Positions 54,361 through 62,256 of a stretch of 64,000 nucleotides of DNA are shown in pieces. Origin of the DNA: Providencia burhodogranariea DSM 19968 (GTDB lineage Bacteria; Pseudomonadota; Gammaproteobacteria; Enterobacterales; Enterobacteriaceae); the NCBI RefSeq assembly GCF_000314855.2, contig NZ_KB233227.1, forward strand, positions 28,351 through 92,350, read 5' to 3'. The translations under genes and the position numbers were made by a program. The first letter of the stretch is position 1, and each line of letters opens with the position of its first letter. The notes under the pieces were generated by a model. That model was not told the origin of the DNA. It searched no databases and saw only the letters and a list, made by a program, of their open reading frames with translations.

Positions 54361-55254
54361 ATATTTAATCCATCAAATATCGAATTACATAAACAGCAAT
54401 TAGTTGAATTAATCGCCAAAGCTGATCAAGCTATCACTAATGAAGATTTTACCTATTTGATGAATTTTTACTCTGAAAATGGTTCGCTAGTCGTTAAAGA
54501 TGATTTACATGTCAGCGGAAAAGAAAGCCTACGAAAAGCATTTATCGCGATTGCCGAATTTTTTAATCATACTTTGCAGGTCGCTCAAGGTACTGTGAAA
54601 GTTATTTTTGGAGAAGACTGCGCATTGGTTTTAGCCGAAACCTTACTGAACGCCAAAATGCACAATGGTGCCGATTTTGACACTGTGCGAGAGGCGACCT
54701 ATGTTTTTAAATTCATAGAAGACCAATGGCTGTGTGTTATTGATAATTCCTACGGAACAGATTTATTAAAATCGGCAGCGGAAGCGCGGTTACATTTTTT
54801 ATGTGGGAAAATTGCTTCAGGTAAATCGACGCTCGCCAAGACTTTAGCCTATAAAGCACGTACAGTTTTAATCAGTGAAGATGCGTGGTTATCAACATTG
54901 TATCCGGGGCAGATCACGGAGCTTTCTCACTACATTGAGAAAAGTACGTTGATAAAAAGCGTATTAGAAACGCATATCCCGCAATTGGTAAAAGCGGGAA
55001 ATACAGTGGTAATGGATTTTCCTGCCAATACGCCAGCACAACGAAAGTGGCTAAAATCATTAGCCGAATCATCTGGTGTCCCTTATGTCTTTCACGTGCT
55101 TAAAGTTGATTCAGATGAATGTAAACGACGATTATCTAAGCGAAATGAAGTCGGGGATAATCCGTTTAAAACCTCAGATGCGGAGTTTGATTTGATTACC
55201 CAACATTTCTCTTATCCAAGTGATGATGAGCAGCTTATTTGCCAAGATGATTGA
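54361..55254 (+). CDS. NTF2/SnoaL-like domain fused to a P-loop kinase; start codon degenerate
   Basis: The C-terminal half is an AAA_33-type kinase (Walker A CGKIASGKSTLAKTLA; MDFPANTPAQRKWL). The N-terminal half is NTF2/SnoaL-like (FYSENGSLVVKDDLHVSGKE). The first ordinary starts are TTG 54457 and ATG 54460, but the same frame reads sensibly from 54361 (residues like NIELHKQQLVELIAKADQAI), completing the first NTF2 helix. The codon there is ATA, 6 nt after a good GAGGGG. Either translation starts at ATA, or an ATG was lost and the protein is now truncated to 265 residues. Function unknown. Confidence 0.6.
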   Translation: MFNPSNIELHKQQLVELIAKADQAITNEDFTYLMNFYSENGSLVVKDDLHVSGKESLRKAFIAIAEFFNHTLQVAQGTVKVIFGEDCALVLAETLLNAKMHNGADFDTVREATYVFKFIEDQWLCVIDNSYGTDLLKSAAEARLHFLCGKIASGKSTLAKTLAYKARTVLISEDAWLSTLYPGQITELSHYIEKSTLIKSVLETHIPQLVKAGNTVVMDFPANTPAQRKWLKSLAESSGVPYVFHVLKVDSDECKRRLSKRNEVGDNPFKTSDAEFDLITQHFSYPSDDEQLICQDD

Positions 55255-55289
55255 GTTGATATCTCTGAAGTTTAGACTTAAAAATCTAT

Positions 55290-55340
55290 TCGTCATGCTT
55301 TAAGTTGTATCCACAGTGATCTCATTCAACTATCCGAGGG
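55290..55340 (+). repeat. Left half of an ERIC-like repeat
   Basis: It begins TTCGTCATGCTTTAAGTTGT and breaks off at the MITE-like copy, suggesting the second element inserted into or replaced its right half. Confidence 0.4.
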
Positions 55341-55490
55341 ACTGTTGATCTTTGAAGGTCAATTTTTATTCGAACCCGAAGGGCATTTTAATTTGTGGTG
55401 ATGTTTTTTAATTATTTTAATATTTGGTATCGTTAAATTGCTGTTATTTAAACCGATTGATGCAGTAAAAATAAGCAGCAAAGCTAGGGC
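55338..55490 (+). mobile_element. MITE-like element, internally deleted copy
   Basis: It shares with the reverse complement of 39228-39509 the segments CTGTTGATCTTTGAAGGTCA, GAACCCGAAGGGC, GGTGATGTTTTTTA, TTTAAACCGATT and CAGCAAAG. It lacks about 130 bp of the centre. Confidence 0.55.
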
Positions 55491-55522
55491 TAGCTTTGCT
55501 TAATACATACATGAAATTTGAA

Positions 55523-56143
55523 TTATTTTGGTCGATACATTTGCAGTTTTTGTTGTTCTTCTATCCAGAAATAGTCAGCAGGCCCACCGGCACGTAATAA
55601 AGGCTGTTGTTGTGCGGTGTTATATTCACCTTGCTCGAGTACTTGCTGGTTAATGTGTACCATAACAACTTCCCCCATCACCATCCAAGTATCTAATAAA
55701 CTGCCATCGGCACGCTTTAGTTGTTGGTATTGCGTTACGACACATTCCATCGAAACTGGAGTTTGTGCGATACGTGGCGGGGCAATAAGAGTAGAAGGTA
55801 ACGTAGTAAGCCCCGTCAATGGGAACTCACTTTCACCAGCTTGTAAACTGGCACTGCTAATATTAACCTGCTCACCTAATGCGCGCGTAGCAAGGTTATA
55901 AACAAATTCGCCGGTTTCGATAGCATTCGTGACCGTATCTTTTTTACCTACACTTGAAAATACCAATATCGGTGGTGAGTAATTAAAAATATTAAAAAAG
56001 CTATAGGGCGCAAGATTAGTGCGACCTTGTTTATCACTGGTCGATATCCAGCCAATAGGGCGTGGACCAATTAAAGCTGGAATGGGGTCATGGGGTAATT
56101 CATGTCCCTTTGTGGGTTGATAGCTATAAAATTCAGTTGTCAT
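55523..56143 (-). CDS. Flavin-reductase-like FMN-binding flavoprotein
   Basis: 206 residues of the split-barrel flavoprotein family: ALIGPRPIGWISTSDKQGRT, NLAPYSFFNIFNYSPPIL, EFVYNLATRALGEQVN. It binds FMN, and members act as small flavin reductases or oxidoreductases of unknown substrate. It is a single gene with an AAGGAG ribosome site, and a 270-bp gap separates it from nemA. Confidence 0.82.
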   Translation of the reverse strand: MTTEFYSYQPTKGHELPHDPIPALIGPRPIGWISTSDKQGRTNLAPYSFFNIFNYSPPILVFSSVGKKDTVTNAIETGEFVYNLATRALGEQVNISSASLQAGESEFPLTGLTTLPSTLIAPPRIAQTPVSMECVVTQYQQLKRADGSLLDTWMVMGEVVMVHINQQVLEQGEYNTAQQQPLLRAGGPADYFWIEEQQKLQMYRPK

Positions 56144-56353
56144 TGTGGGCTCCTTTTTAAGCTATCCTAACGGATATTGATTTAATACGTCGAGATGATG
56201 CATGAAAAAGGCAGTCAAAGTACAGCGATGGCAGTAATCGGATAACTGAGTTGTTTTTGGCGAGTGGACTAATCTCTTCTCGAGTATCTCTAATACTGAT
56301 AGTTGTCATAACGTTGAGAGAAAAATTTATTAAGAAGATTGGCAGAATTAAAA

Positions 56354-56380
56354 TAATAGCGGCAAAACTTGCCGCTATTA
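56354..56380 (-). terminator. Terminator of nemRA
   Basis: A perfect 12-bp stem TAATAGCGGCAA / TTGCCGCTATTA with a 3-nt loop, 35 bp after the nemA stop. The minus strand continues TTTTAATT. Confidence 0.85.
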
Positions 56381-56414
56381 ATGTCATGCGATGAATAGAG
56401 GAATAATGGAAGAA

Positions 56415-57512
56415 TTATAACGATGGATAATCGGTATAACCTTCCGCACTACCACCATAAAAGGTTTCTGGTCGACTTGGATTAAGCTCAGCTTTACGTT
56501 GTAAACGAGCGACCAGATCCGGATTGGAAATGAAATCACGGCCGAATGCAACGGCATCAATCAGGCCTTTAGCAATCAAATCTTCAGCTTTCTCTACGGT
56601 ATAAGCGCCTGCACCAATAATCACACCTTGAAAACGTTCACGTACTTTGTGGCGGAAATCTTCGCTATACGGTTCGCCACCAGCCCAATCTGGTTCAGAC
56701 ATATGCAAGTAAGCTATGCCACGTTTCGCTAATTCTTCAATCAAATATAGCGCATCTGCTTCTTCATTCGGGCCATTATCAACATTTTGGAAAGACCCAA
56801 TCGGAGAAACACGAATGCCAATTCGTTCAGGACTCCACTCTTTGCTGACTGCATCGATGACTTCTAAGACGAGGCGAGCACGATTTTCGACACTGCCACC
56901 ATATTGATCAGTACGATGATTAGAAGAAGGTGAAAGAAACTGATGCAATAGATAACCATGGGCTCCATGAAGCTCAACCATATCAAATCCGGCTTCACGG
57001 GCGTTCGCAACGGCTTGACGAAAATCGTTAACAATTCCCGGAATTTCATTCAACTCCAATGCGCGTGGCATTGAGGTATCAACACGGTTTGGGTGACCAT
57101 TTTCATCACGAAGAGAGGTACGAGTACCAGCACTAAGAGCTGAAGGTGCAACCGGTGCTGCGCCGTTAGGTTGGAGGCTAGTATGAGAGATTCGGCCTGT
57201 ATGCCAAAGCTGTACTGCAATACGACCACCTTCAGCATGAACACCTGCGGTAATTTTTTTCCATGCTGCTATCTGTTCTGGGCTATGTAATCCTGGAGCA
57301 CCTGCATAACCTTTAGCTTGAGCAGAAATTTGCGTTGCTTCAGAGATAATCAATCCGGCACTAGCGCGTTGACGATAATATTCACCCATTAATGGTGTTG
57401 GAATATCACCTGGCTCAATACTACGCAGGCGAGTTAGTGGTGCCATGAATATACGGTTTGGTGTAGTAATCGCTCCCACTTTCAACGGCGTAAACAACTT
57501 TTCTTGTGACAT
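56415..57512 (-). CDS. nemA: N-ethylmaleimide reductase NemA
   Basis: A 365-residue old-yellow-enzyme flavoprotein: [31 protein letters not shown], the catalytic pair in [14 protein letters not shown], and [18 protein letters not shown]. It reduces electrophilic alkenes and nitro compounds with NADPH. It is encoded 57 bp after nemR with a NemR half-box in the gap, as in E. coli. gloA, which follows in E. coli, is absent. Confidence 0.92.
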   Translation of the reverse strand: MSQEKLFTPLKVGAITTPNRIFMAPLTRLRSIEPGDIPTPLMGEYYRQRASAGLIISEATQISAQAKGYAGAPGLHSPEQIAAWKKITAGVHAEGGRIAVQLWHTGRISHTSLQPNGAAPVAPSALSAGTRTSLRDENGHPNRVDTSMPRALELNEIPGIVNDFRQAVANAREAGFDMVELHGAHGYLLHQFLSPSSNHRTDQYGGSVENRARLVLEVIDAVSKEWSPERIGIRVSPIGSFQNVDNGPNEEADALYLIEELAKRGIAYLHMSEPDWAGGEPYSEDFRHKVRERFQGVIIGAGAYTVEKAEDLIAKGLIDAVAFGRDFISNPDLVARLQRKAELNPSRPETFYGGSAEGYTDYPSL

Positions 57513-57523
57513 ATCGCTTCCTT

Positions 57524-57540
57524 AATAGACCGGTCGATTA
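57524..57540 (-). promoter_or_regulatory. Partial NemR box between nemR and nemA
   Basis: TAGACCGGTCGATTA keeps one perfect arm of the NemR palindrome TAGACC-N-GGTCTA and a degraded second arm. It is 12 bp before the nemA start. Confidence 0.55.
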
Positions 57541-57569
57541 GTGATGACATAAATAAAAAGTGCCAGCGA

Positions 57570-58169
57570 TTATGGGCTCGGCACTGCAATAATAGTTTTC
57601 ACATGGGCTAACGCACTTTCAAGTGAGCTAGCATTACGCGAAATTTTAGCCTGTAAATTCGCCCCCAGCCATAATGAATAGAGAACTTGAGCATTAGTTA
57701 AAGCATCTCCACTAAAAAAGATCGATTTCTCTTCATAACCTTTCTCAAGTGCTTTTTGAAGCAATGTGATGATTTGACTGACACCTTTATTCATTGCAGC
57801 ATTCATATCTTCAGAAAGGTCACAAACTTCGGCAGACAACTTTACTGTCAAACAGTTATTGATTAAACCTTCGATACAAGAGTGCTTTAACATTTCGCCG
57901 TAATAGGCCAAAAAACGATCGCGATAATTGCCTTCTGCACTATCAAAATGTGAGGCTAAACGCTGACAATAAGCGGCGTAGTAGCGCTCTAGCATCGCCA
58001 CACCAAAAGCCTCTTTCGAGCGAAAATAGTGATAAAACGAGCCTTTTGGCACTTTTGCTGTTTTGAGCAATTCATTAAGCCCCATACCAGTAAAACCGCG
58101 ATGTATACAAAGTGATTCACCAGTGGCTAAAAGATGCTCGCGAGTATCGTGTTCGTTATTTCTGTTCAT
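57570..58169 (-). CDS. nemR: TetR-family electrophile/hypochlorite sensor NemR
   Basis: 199 residues, close to E. coli NemR along its whole length (HDTREHLLATGESLC, VPKGSFYHYFRSKEAFGVAM, NNCLTVKLSAEVCDLSEDM). The redox Cys falls at residue 106, the position used by E. coli NemR to sense HOCl and electrophiles. It represses itself and nemA through the boxes at 58183-58198 and 57524-57540. Confidence 0.95.
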   Translation of the reverse strand: MNRNNEHDTREHLLATGESLCIHRGFTGMGLNELLKTAKVPKGSFYHYFRSKEAFGVAMLERYYAAYCQRLASHFDSAEGNYRDRFLAYYGEMLKHSCIEGLINNCLTVKLSAEVCDLSEDMNAAMNKGVSQIITLLQKALEKGYEEKSIFFSGDALTNAQVLYSLWLGANLQAKISRNASSLESALAHVKTIIAVPSP

Positions 58170-58182
58170 GGTGTTACTCTAA

Positions 58183-58198
58183 TAGACCGTTCGGTCTA
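58183..58198. promoter_or_regulatory. NemR operator
   Basis: TAGACCG-TT-CGGTCTA: two perfect 7-bp arms around TT, 14 bp before the nemR start. Confidence 0.85.
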
Positions 58199-58282
58199 AT
58201 GCAAGTATTGTTATTGGCAATATGTGCTTTTAAAGTTAGTCGCCATAATACAGATTGCTTTAAAGCAATCATTTTATACTTG

Positions 58283-58412
58283 GCATACTTTATGTGGCAT
58301 CGTTGTTGGCTATGTTCTGCAACTCCGGTCATCGGGTTTAACAGTGCTCCCTATCTACTCTACCTTTTCTACCTTTGTTGTTTGGCTGCACGCAAATCGA
58401 ACTATTTAGATA
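58283..58412 (+). repeat. ERIC-like repeat abutting the AraC gene end
   Basis: Family ends GCATACTTTATGTGGCATCG and CAAATCGAACTATTTAGAT. The right edge overlaps the stop codon of the minus-strand AraC gene (58402), so the last residues of that protein are encoded by the repeat. Confidence 0.5.
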
Positions 58413-59166
58413 TAAAGCTCGAAGGCGTTTTTCCTAACCATTTTTTGAACATAGTAGAGAATGCACCGACACTACTGTAATCCAAATCAAAAGCGACTTC
58501 AGTGACCGATTTACCTGCCGATATATGTGTAATCGCGCTAAGTAAGCAGGCTTTTTGCCGCCAGTCCGAGAATGATAAACCAGTCTGTGCACTAAAAAAT
58601 CGACTAAATGAACGATCGCTTTTATATAATGTTTTAGCCCATTCTTGAGGAGATGATGTTATTTTCGGCGATTTTAGAAACTCACGGCATAGTTTCGCCA
58701 AAACTTCGTCTCTGGGGATCGGGGCAAAAAACGGAAGAGGTTCGGCACGAGAAATTTCGTGCAAGATCAGCTGGATCATAATGCCATCGCGGCCCTCAAG
58801 ATCATATTCGATCGGCATATCGACAGATTCCAGCAGTAATTGGCGTAATAACGGAGTGACACGAAGGACTTCGCATTTATGGCTTAGTCTTGGAGCCGCA
58901 GTTGGCTCGATATAGAGGCTGCGTGTACTGACATTCAGCATACGAGTTGCATGAGGTGTATTTTTAGGGATCCACACGCCACTGTCAGGTGGGATCACCC
59001 ATTCTCCATCAGCGGTACTGACTTCAATTAACCCCGTTGCACCATATAAGAATTGTGCTCTGCGGTGAACGTGCGAATTTAACAGTATATTCGGTAAGTA
59101 GTCGGTACCGATCGCTAACACATCACGTTTCACATCATCGACACTGATTAGTGGAATATTTCGCAT
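58402..59166 (-). CDS. AraC-family regulator with cupin sensor (NimR-like)
   Basis: 254 residues. The N-terminal cupin (HVHRRAQFLYGATGLIEV, VWIPKNTPHATRML) is joined to a C-terminal double helix-turn-helix (WAKTLYKSDRSFSRFFSAQT; VTEVAFDLDYSSVGAFSTMF). The layout matches NimR/YeaM-type regulators, which usually control a neighbouring transporter. The divergent neighbour here is a DoxX gene. The target is unknown. Confidence 0.82.
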   Translation of the reverse strand: MRNIPLISVDDVKRDVLAIGTDYLPNILLNSHVHRRAQFLYGATGLIEVSTADGEWVIPPDSGVWIPKNTPHATRMLNVSTRSLYIEPTAAPRLSHKCEVLRVTPLLRQLLLESVDMPIEYDLEGRDGIMIQLILHEISRAEPLPFFAPIPRDEVLAKLCREFLKSPKITSSPQEWAKTLYKSDRSFSRFFSAQTGLSFSDWRQKACLLSAITHISAGKSVTEVAFDLDYSSVGAFSTMFKKWLGKTPSSFISK

Positions 59167-59326
59167 AATGACTCGTATGACTTTGGGTGTAGGTAAGACT
59201 AAATTGTTGATTCAAGTTTGCCTATCTTTTTTATACGGATCACCTTAAACATGAATCCCAGCTACTACTAAAGTATTAAGAATAATTTCGTATAAACGTG
59301 ATATAAGCATGACAATTATAAATAAA

Positions 59327-59339
59327 AATGATTATCATT
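59327..59339. promoter_or_regulatory. Fur-box-like palindrome before doxX
   Basis: AATGAT-T-ATCATT, a perfect 6-1-6 palindrome. The surrounding 19-mer matches the Fur consensus at about 14/19. It lies 60 bp before the doxX GTG, in the divergent region of the AraC gene. Confidence 0.4.
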
Positions 59340-59398
59340 ACATTTGCGTTTAAGTCATAACGAATAATGATGGATATTCTCATTTTGAGGAGTACACA

Positions 59399-59821
59399 GT
59401 GATAGGCTCATTCAATCGGTTGCTAGCACATGATGATGCTGGAAAATTTTTATTACGTCTTACTGTCGGTGGTTTAATGCTATTTCATGGCATAAGCAAA
59501 CTATTAACAGGAGCAAGTGGTATTAAGGGCTTACTTGCAGCACATGGTTTACCCGAGTTTATTGCTTATGGAACATTTTTAGGCGAAATTATTGCCCCTA
59601 TCTTTATTATTCTAGGAGTATTGACCCGCCCATCAGCATTACTTGTTGCTTTTACCATGTTTGTTGCTTGGCTAATGGTTGGTTTAGATAAGACATTCTT
59701 ACTCGATAAAACGGGTGCTTGGGCAATTGAAAGTATTGTTTACTTCTTTGTCAGCGCAATTGCAGTTGCCTTTTTGGGCGCAGGCAAATTTTCTATCATG
59801 AAAAATACTAACTGGCGCTAA
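59399..59821 (+). CDS. DoxX-family membrane protein
   Basis: 140 residues with four membrane helices (LRLTVGGLMLFHGISKLLTG; FLGEIIAPIFIILGVLTRP). It starts at GTG with a strong GAGGAG 7 nt upstream. DoxX proteins are small quinone-linked or redox-stress membrane proteins, and the exact role is unknown. It is divergent from the AraC gene, with a Fur-like box in the shared region. Confidence 0.8.
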   Translation: MIGSFNRLLAHDDAGKFLLRLTVGGLMLFHGISKLLTGASGIKGLLAAHGLPEFIAYGTFLGEIIAPIFIILGVLTRPSALLVAFTMFVAWLMVGLDKTFLLDKTGAWAIESIVYFFVSAIAVAFLGAGKFSIMKNTNWR

Positions 59822-59847
59822 GTTTTATTTTCGATACCAATGAGTCT

Positions 59848-59871
59848 AAGGCCATCATGATTGATGGCCTT
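59848..59871. terminator. Hairpin between convergent doxX and GST genes
   Basis: AAGGCCATCA / TGATGGCCTT, a perfect 10-bp stem with a 4-nt loop. The T-run is short, so it is a weak or bidirectional terminator. Confidence 0.55.
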
Positions 59872-59904
59872 GTAGTATAGAAATTAGCAATCTCTAACTC
59901 TAGA

Positions 59905-60504
59905 TTAAGATTCCATTTTTGCTTTAAATTCAGCATTCAAACTGAGAGCTGTTAGATAACTCTTCATCACAGGTGATATTTCGATCAAATTGTGTTTCGC
60001 TAGAAATACTAAAAAGGATCCAACATACACATCCACCGCGGTCAGCTGTTTTCCACAAATATAAGGCTCGGCATTCGCGAGTCCAGTTTCCAAGCAGTCC
60101 ATTACCCGCTTAAATGAGCCGAAACCAGACATTTTTTGCTGTTCTTCATTGAGTTCTAATCCCATTTGATCCGCGGTAAATGCTGCTTCAATAGGGCCTG
60201 CGGTAAAGAAGAACCAACGATAATAAGCGGCACGTTGCGGTGAATCAAAAGCAGGTGCGAAACCTTTTTCAATAAATTTATCTGCTAAATAGAGGCAAAT
60301 CGCGGCTGTTTCAGTGATGATATTATTATCATCAACAAGTGCTGGTACTTTTCCCATCGGATTAATGGCTAGATATTCAGCTGTATGCATTTGTTCGCCA
60401 TAAGAGAGCTCGATACGTTTATAAGGCACGGCTAATATTTCTAACATTAAATCGACGGTATTACCGCGTGACATTGAATTTGTATACAGAGTGAGTTCGC
60501 TCAT
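59905..60504 (-). CDS. Glutathione S-transferase family protein
   Basis: 199 residues from the ATG at 60504 (AAGGAAAGG before it), with 12 weaker codons in frame upstream. The N-terminal thioredoxin-like domain has MSRGNTVDLMLEIL, NPMGKVPALVDD with the cis-Pro, and TETAAICLYLAD binding the glutathione glutamyl part. The rest is helical. A detoxification role is likely. The substrate is unknown. Confidence 0.88.
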   Translation of the reverse strand: MSELTLYTNSMSRGNTVDLMLEILAVPYKRIELSYGEQMHTAEYLAINPMGKVPALVDDNNIITETAAICLYLADKFIEKGFAPAFDSPQRAAYYRWFFFTAGPIEAAFTADQMGLELNEEQQKMSGFGSFKRVMDCLETGLANAEPYICGKQLTAVDVYVGSFLVFLAKHNLIEISPVMKSYLTALSLNAEFKAKMES

Positions 60505-60588
60505 GGCCTTTCCTTTATGAGTAAGTTGAGAACTCATCATAGGGTAAGTGAGTGACAGTTTTTGTCAGGAGCGATGCACGCTATAAAT

Positions 60589-61290
60589 TTATATACAGCT
60601 TGAATTATCGGAGCGTAAAATTTCTTTTCGCCAGCGCTCGAGTAAATAATGTTTAGGGTAGGGAAACTTTTCATTTAAAACTGCATAGGATTGGATTCGA
60701 TCTAAGCGGAAGTGACGATAACTTTGGCGTAATTCACACCACGCGGCGAGAACTTGAGTCTCTTTCATATAACCAATCGCGATAGGCCAGATCACGCGGC
60801 TACTGAGTTTGCCACTGTGATCTTCATAATCAATGTTTGCTTTGGTTTCTTCTCTAAGACTGCAACGTAGAGCTTTAGCGATGGCATGATCAATATGGGG
60901 CAACTGAGTGGTTGGTGCAAATAAGGTTGTTTGATTGATGATAGCTTGTGAGCCTAGCTTCACTACAGAGTTTATTTTATTCGCTGCGCGCATGGCTGAT
61001 GTACTCAGCTCTTCATCTGCATTACTTTGTACCCATCGTAAGCCGAGAATAAGCGCTTCAAGTTCGTTTTCGTCAAACATTAAAGGAGGGAGTAATAATC
61101 CTGATTTTAACTGATAGCCAATGCCCGCTTCCCCTGAAATTTCCGCACCCTGACAACGCAAAGTCTCAATATCACGATAGATAGATCTGACACTTATTTG
61201 TAATTGAGAAGCGAGTGATTCCGCAGTAACGGAGTAGCGACTCTCTTTCAATATTTGCAATAAGGTCAATAAGCGTTGGGTGCGTGTCAT
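60589..61290 (-). CDS. YafY-type WYL-domain transcriptional regulator
   Basis: 233 residues. The N-terminal HTH_11 (LLTLLQILKESRYSVTAESL, LQISVRSIYRDIETLR) is followed by a WYL domain (IGYMKETQVLAAWCELRQSY, FRLDRIQSYAVL). WYL domains sense nucleic acids or small ligands, and such regulators often control a neighbouring gene, here possibly the GST that follows 84 bp downstream on the same strand. Confidence 0.85.
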   Translation of the reverse strand: MTRTQRLLTLLQILKESRYSVTAESLASQLQISVRSIYRDIETLRCQGAEISGEAGIGYQLKSGLLLPPLMFDENELEALILGLRWVQSNADEELSTSAMRAANKINSVVKLGSQAIINQTTLFAPTTQLPHIDHAIAKALRCSLREETKANIDYEDHSGKLSSRVIWPIAIGYMKETQVLAAWCELRQSYRHFRLDRIQSYAVLNEKFPYPKHYLLERWRKEILRSDNSSCI

Positions 61291-61426
61291 GAGATTGTCT
61301 ACTCAGCGGCTAGGAGACGCATCATAGCATTGATACTTGTCTCATTTCGAGTTGGATTCCGCCGTTCAGGTCACTGGATTTTTTATTATGCAGGAGATCT
61401 AATTGAGAAAATTATTAATCGTGAGG

Positions 61427-61448
61427 GCGACGGGATATCTCCCGTCGC
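61427..61448 (-). terminator. Terminator of the rtcB operon
   Basis: GCGACGGGA / TCCCGTCGC with a TATC loop, 5 bp past the nucleotidyltransferase stop. Confidence 0.75.
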
Positions 61449-61452
61449 AGGT

Positions 61453-62247
61453 TCAATAGCGTTTTAAAATAGTTTGTTGTAAAAATTCATCTAATAATTT
61501 GCTATCTCGACAATAAGGCTCAGGAAAATTGAGCTTTTCAGATTTTGCAATCGTCTCCACTATTAACCTGTCTATCGCAGGTCGCCTTGTACCATAAAGG
61601 CTTTCATCAGCATTACGCTTGAGTATTAGCAATTCATCTATTTCTGCCAAGACTGATTTATCCGTTACAGTCGCATCAACAAGTTGCCTAAATGCCATTG
61701 GTGGCATCTCTTTTGACTGCTCAATCCAACACAATGCAAGTATTGCTCTTAAGATATAAAAATACTTCTTAAGCCGTACTTGCTCACCTTTAAAATCCGT
61801 ATGAAGATTACGTTTTGCTATCGATAAATAGTGATAACGCGCCTTTAACGGTGAATAAAATTTCGCGGCTAACTGCTCAAATTGTGGATAGAATAGCTCA
61901 TCTTTTTGATAAATAATCGGTGAATGTAACCACTCGATTAATGCAGGGTTCGAGTTACGCAGCAACTTTAATGCTTTTGATAGTTCCCAACCTGCCACAT
62001 CCAGTTCATCATCTATGGGTTTCTCGATTACATCGCGTTTTCTATCGAGTGTTAAATACCAATCTAACTGATGAACATAGATAAATCGTACGTCATAATC
62101 ACTGTCGCGTGAGGCAAAGCCCCATCCGCGACTGCCTGATTCACAGGCGAAAAGCACTTTTACCTGAGAAATTGTTTCTATTTCCGCTAATGTGTCGTGT
62201 ATACGTGTTTGCATTAACGGGGAAACACTAAAATGTTCACTTTCCAT
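61453..62247 (-). CDS. Pol-beta-type nucleotidyltransferase in the rtcB operon
   Basis: 264 residues. The nucleotidyltransferase motif is CESGSRGWGFASRDSDYDVR near residue 35: the GS pair, then D-x-D for metal. The helical C-terminal part has PALIEWLHSPIIY and YFYILRAILALCW. Members of this family are often found beside rtcB. It is 9 bp after rtcB with AGGAG. A role in RNA-end processing or tRNA repair is suggested by context only. Confidence 0.82.
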   Translation of the reverse strand: MESEHFSVSPLMQTRIHDTLAEIETISQVKVLFACESGSRGWGFASRDSDYDVRFIYVHQLDWYLTLDRKRDVIEKPIDDELDVAGWELSKALKLLRNSNPALIEWLHSPIIYQKDELFYPQFEQLAAKFYSPLKARYHYLSIAKRNLHTDFKGEQVRLKKYFYILRAILALCWIEQSKEMPPMAFRQLVDATVTDKSVLAEIDELLILKRNADESLYGTRRPAIDRLIVETIAKSEKLNFPEPYCRDSKLLDEFLQQTILKRY

Positions 62248-62256
62248 GCATTTCTC

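Noticed and set aside
56157-56387. Minus-strand frame of 76 codons between the flavoprotein and nemA
   Set aside because: There is no family match or good ribosome site, and the strong nemRA terminator lies inside it.
58112-58480. Plus-strand frame of 122 codons across the nemR promoter
   Set aside because: It spans the NemR operator and an ERIC-like repeat and overlaps two genes. The Cys/Trp-rich product looks non-coding.
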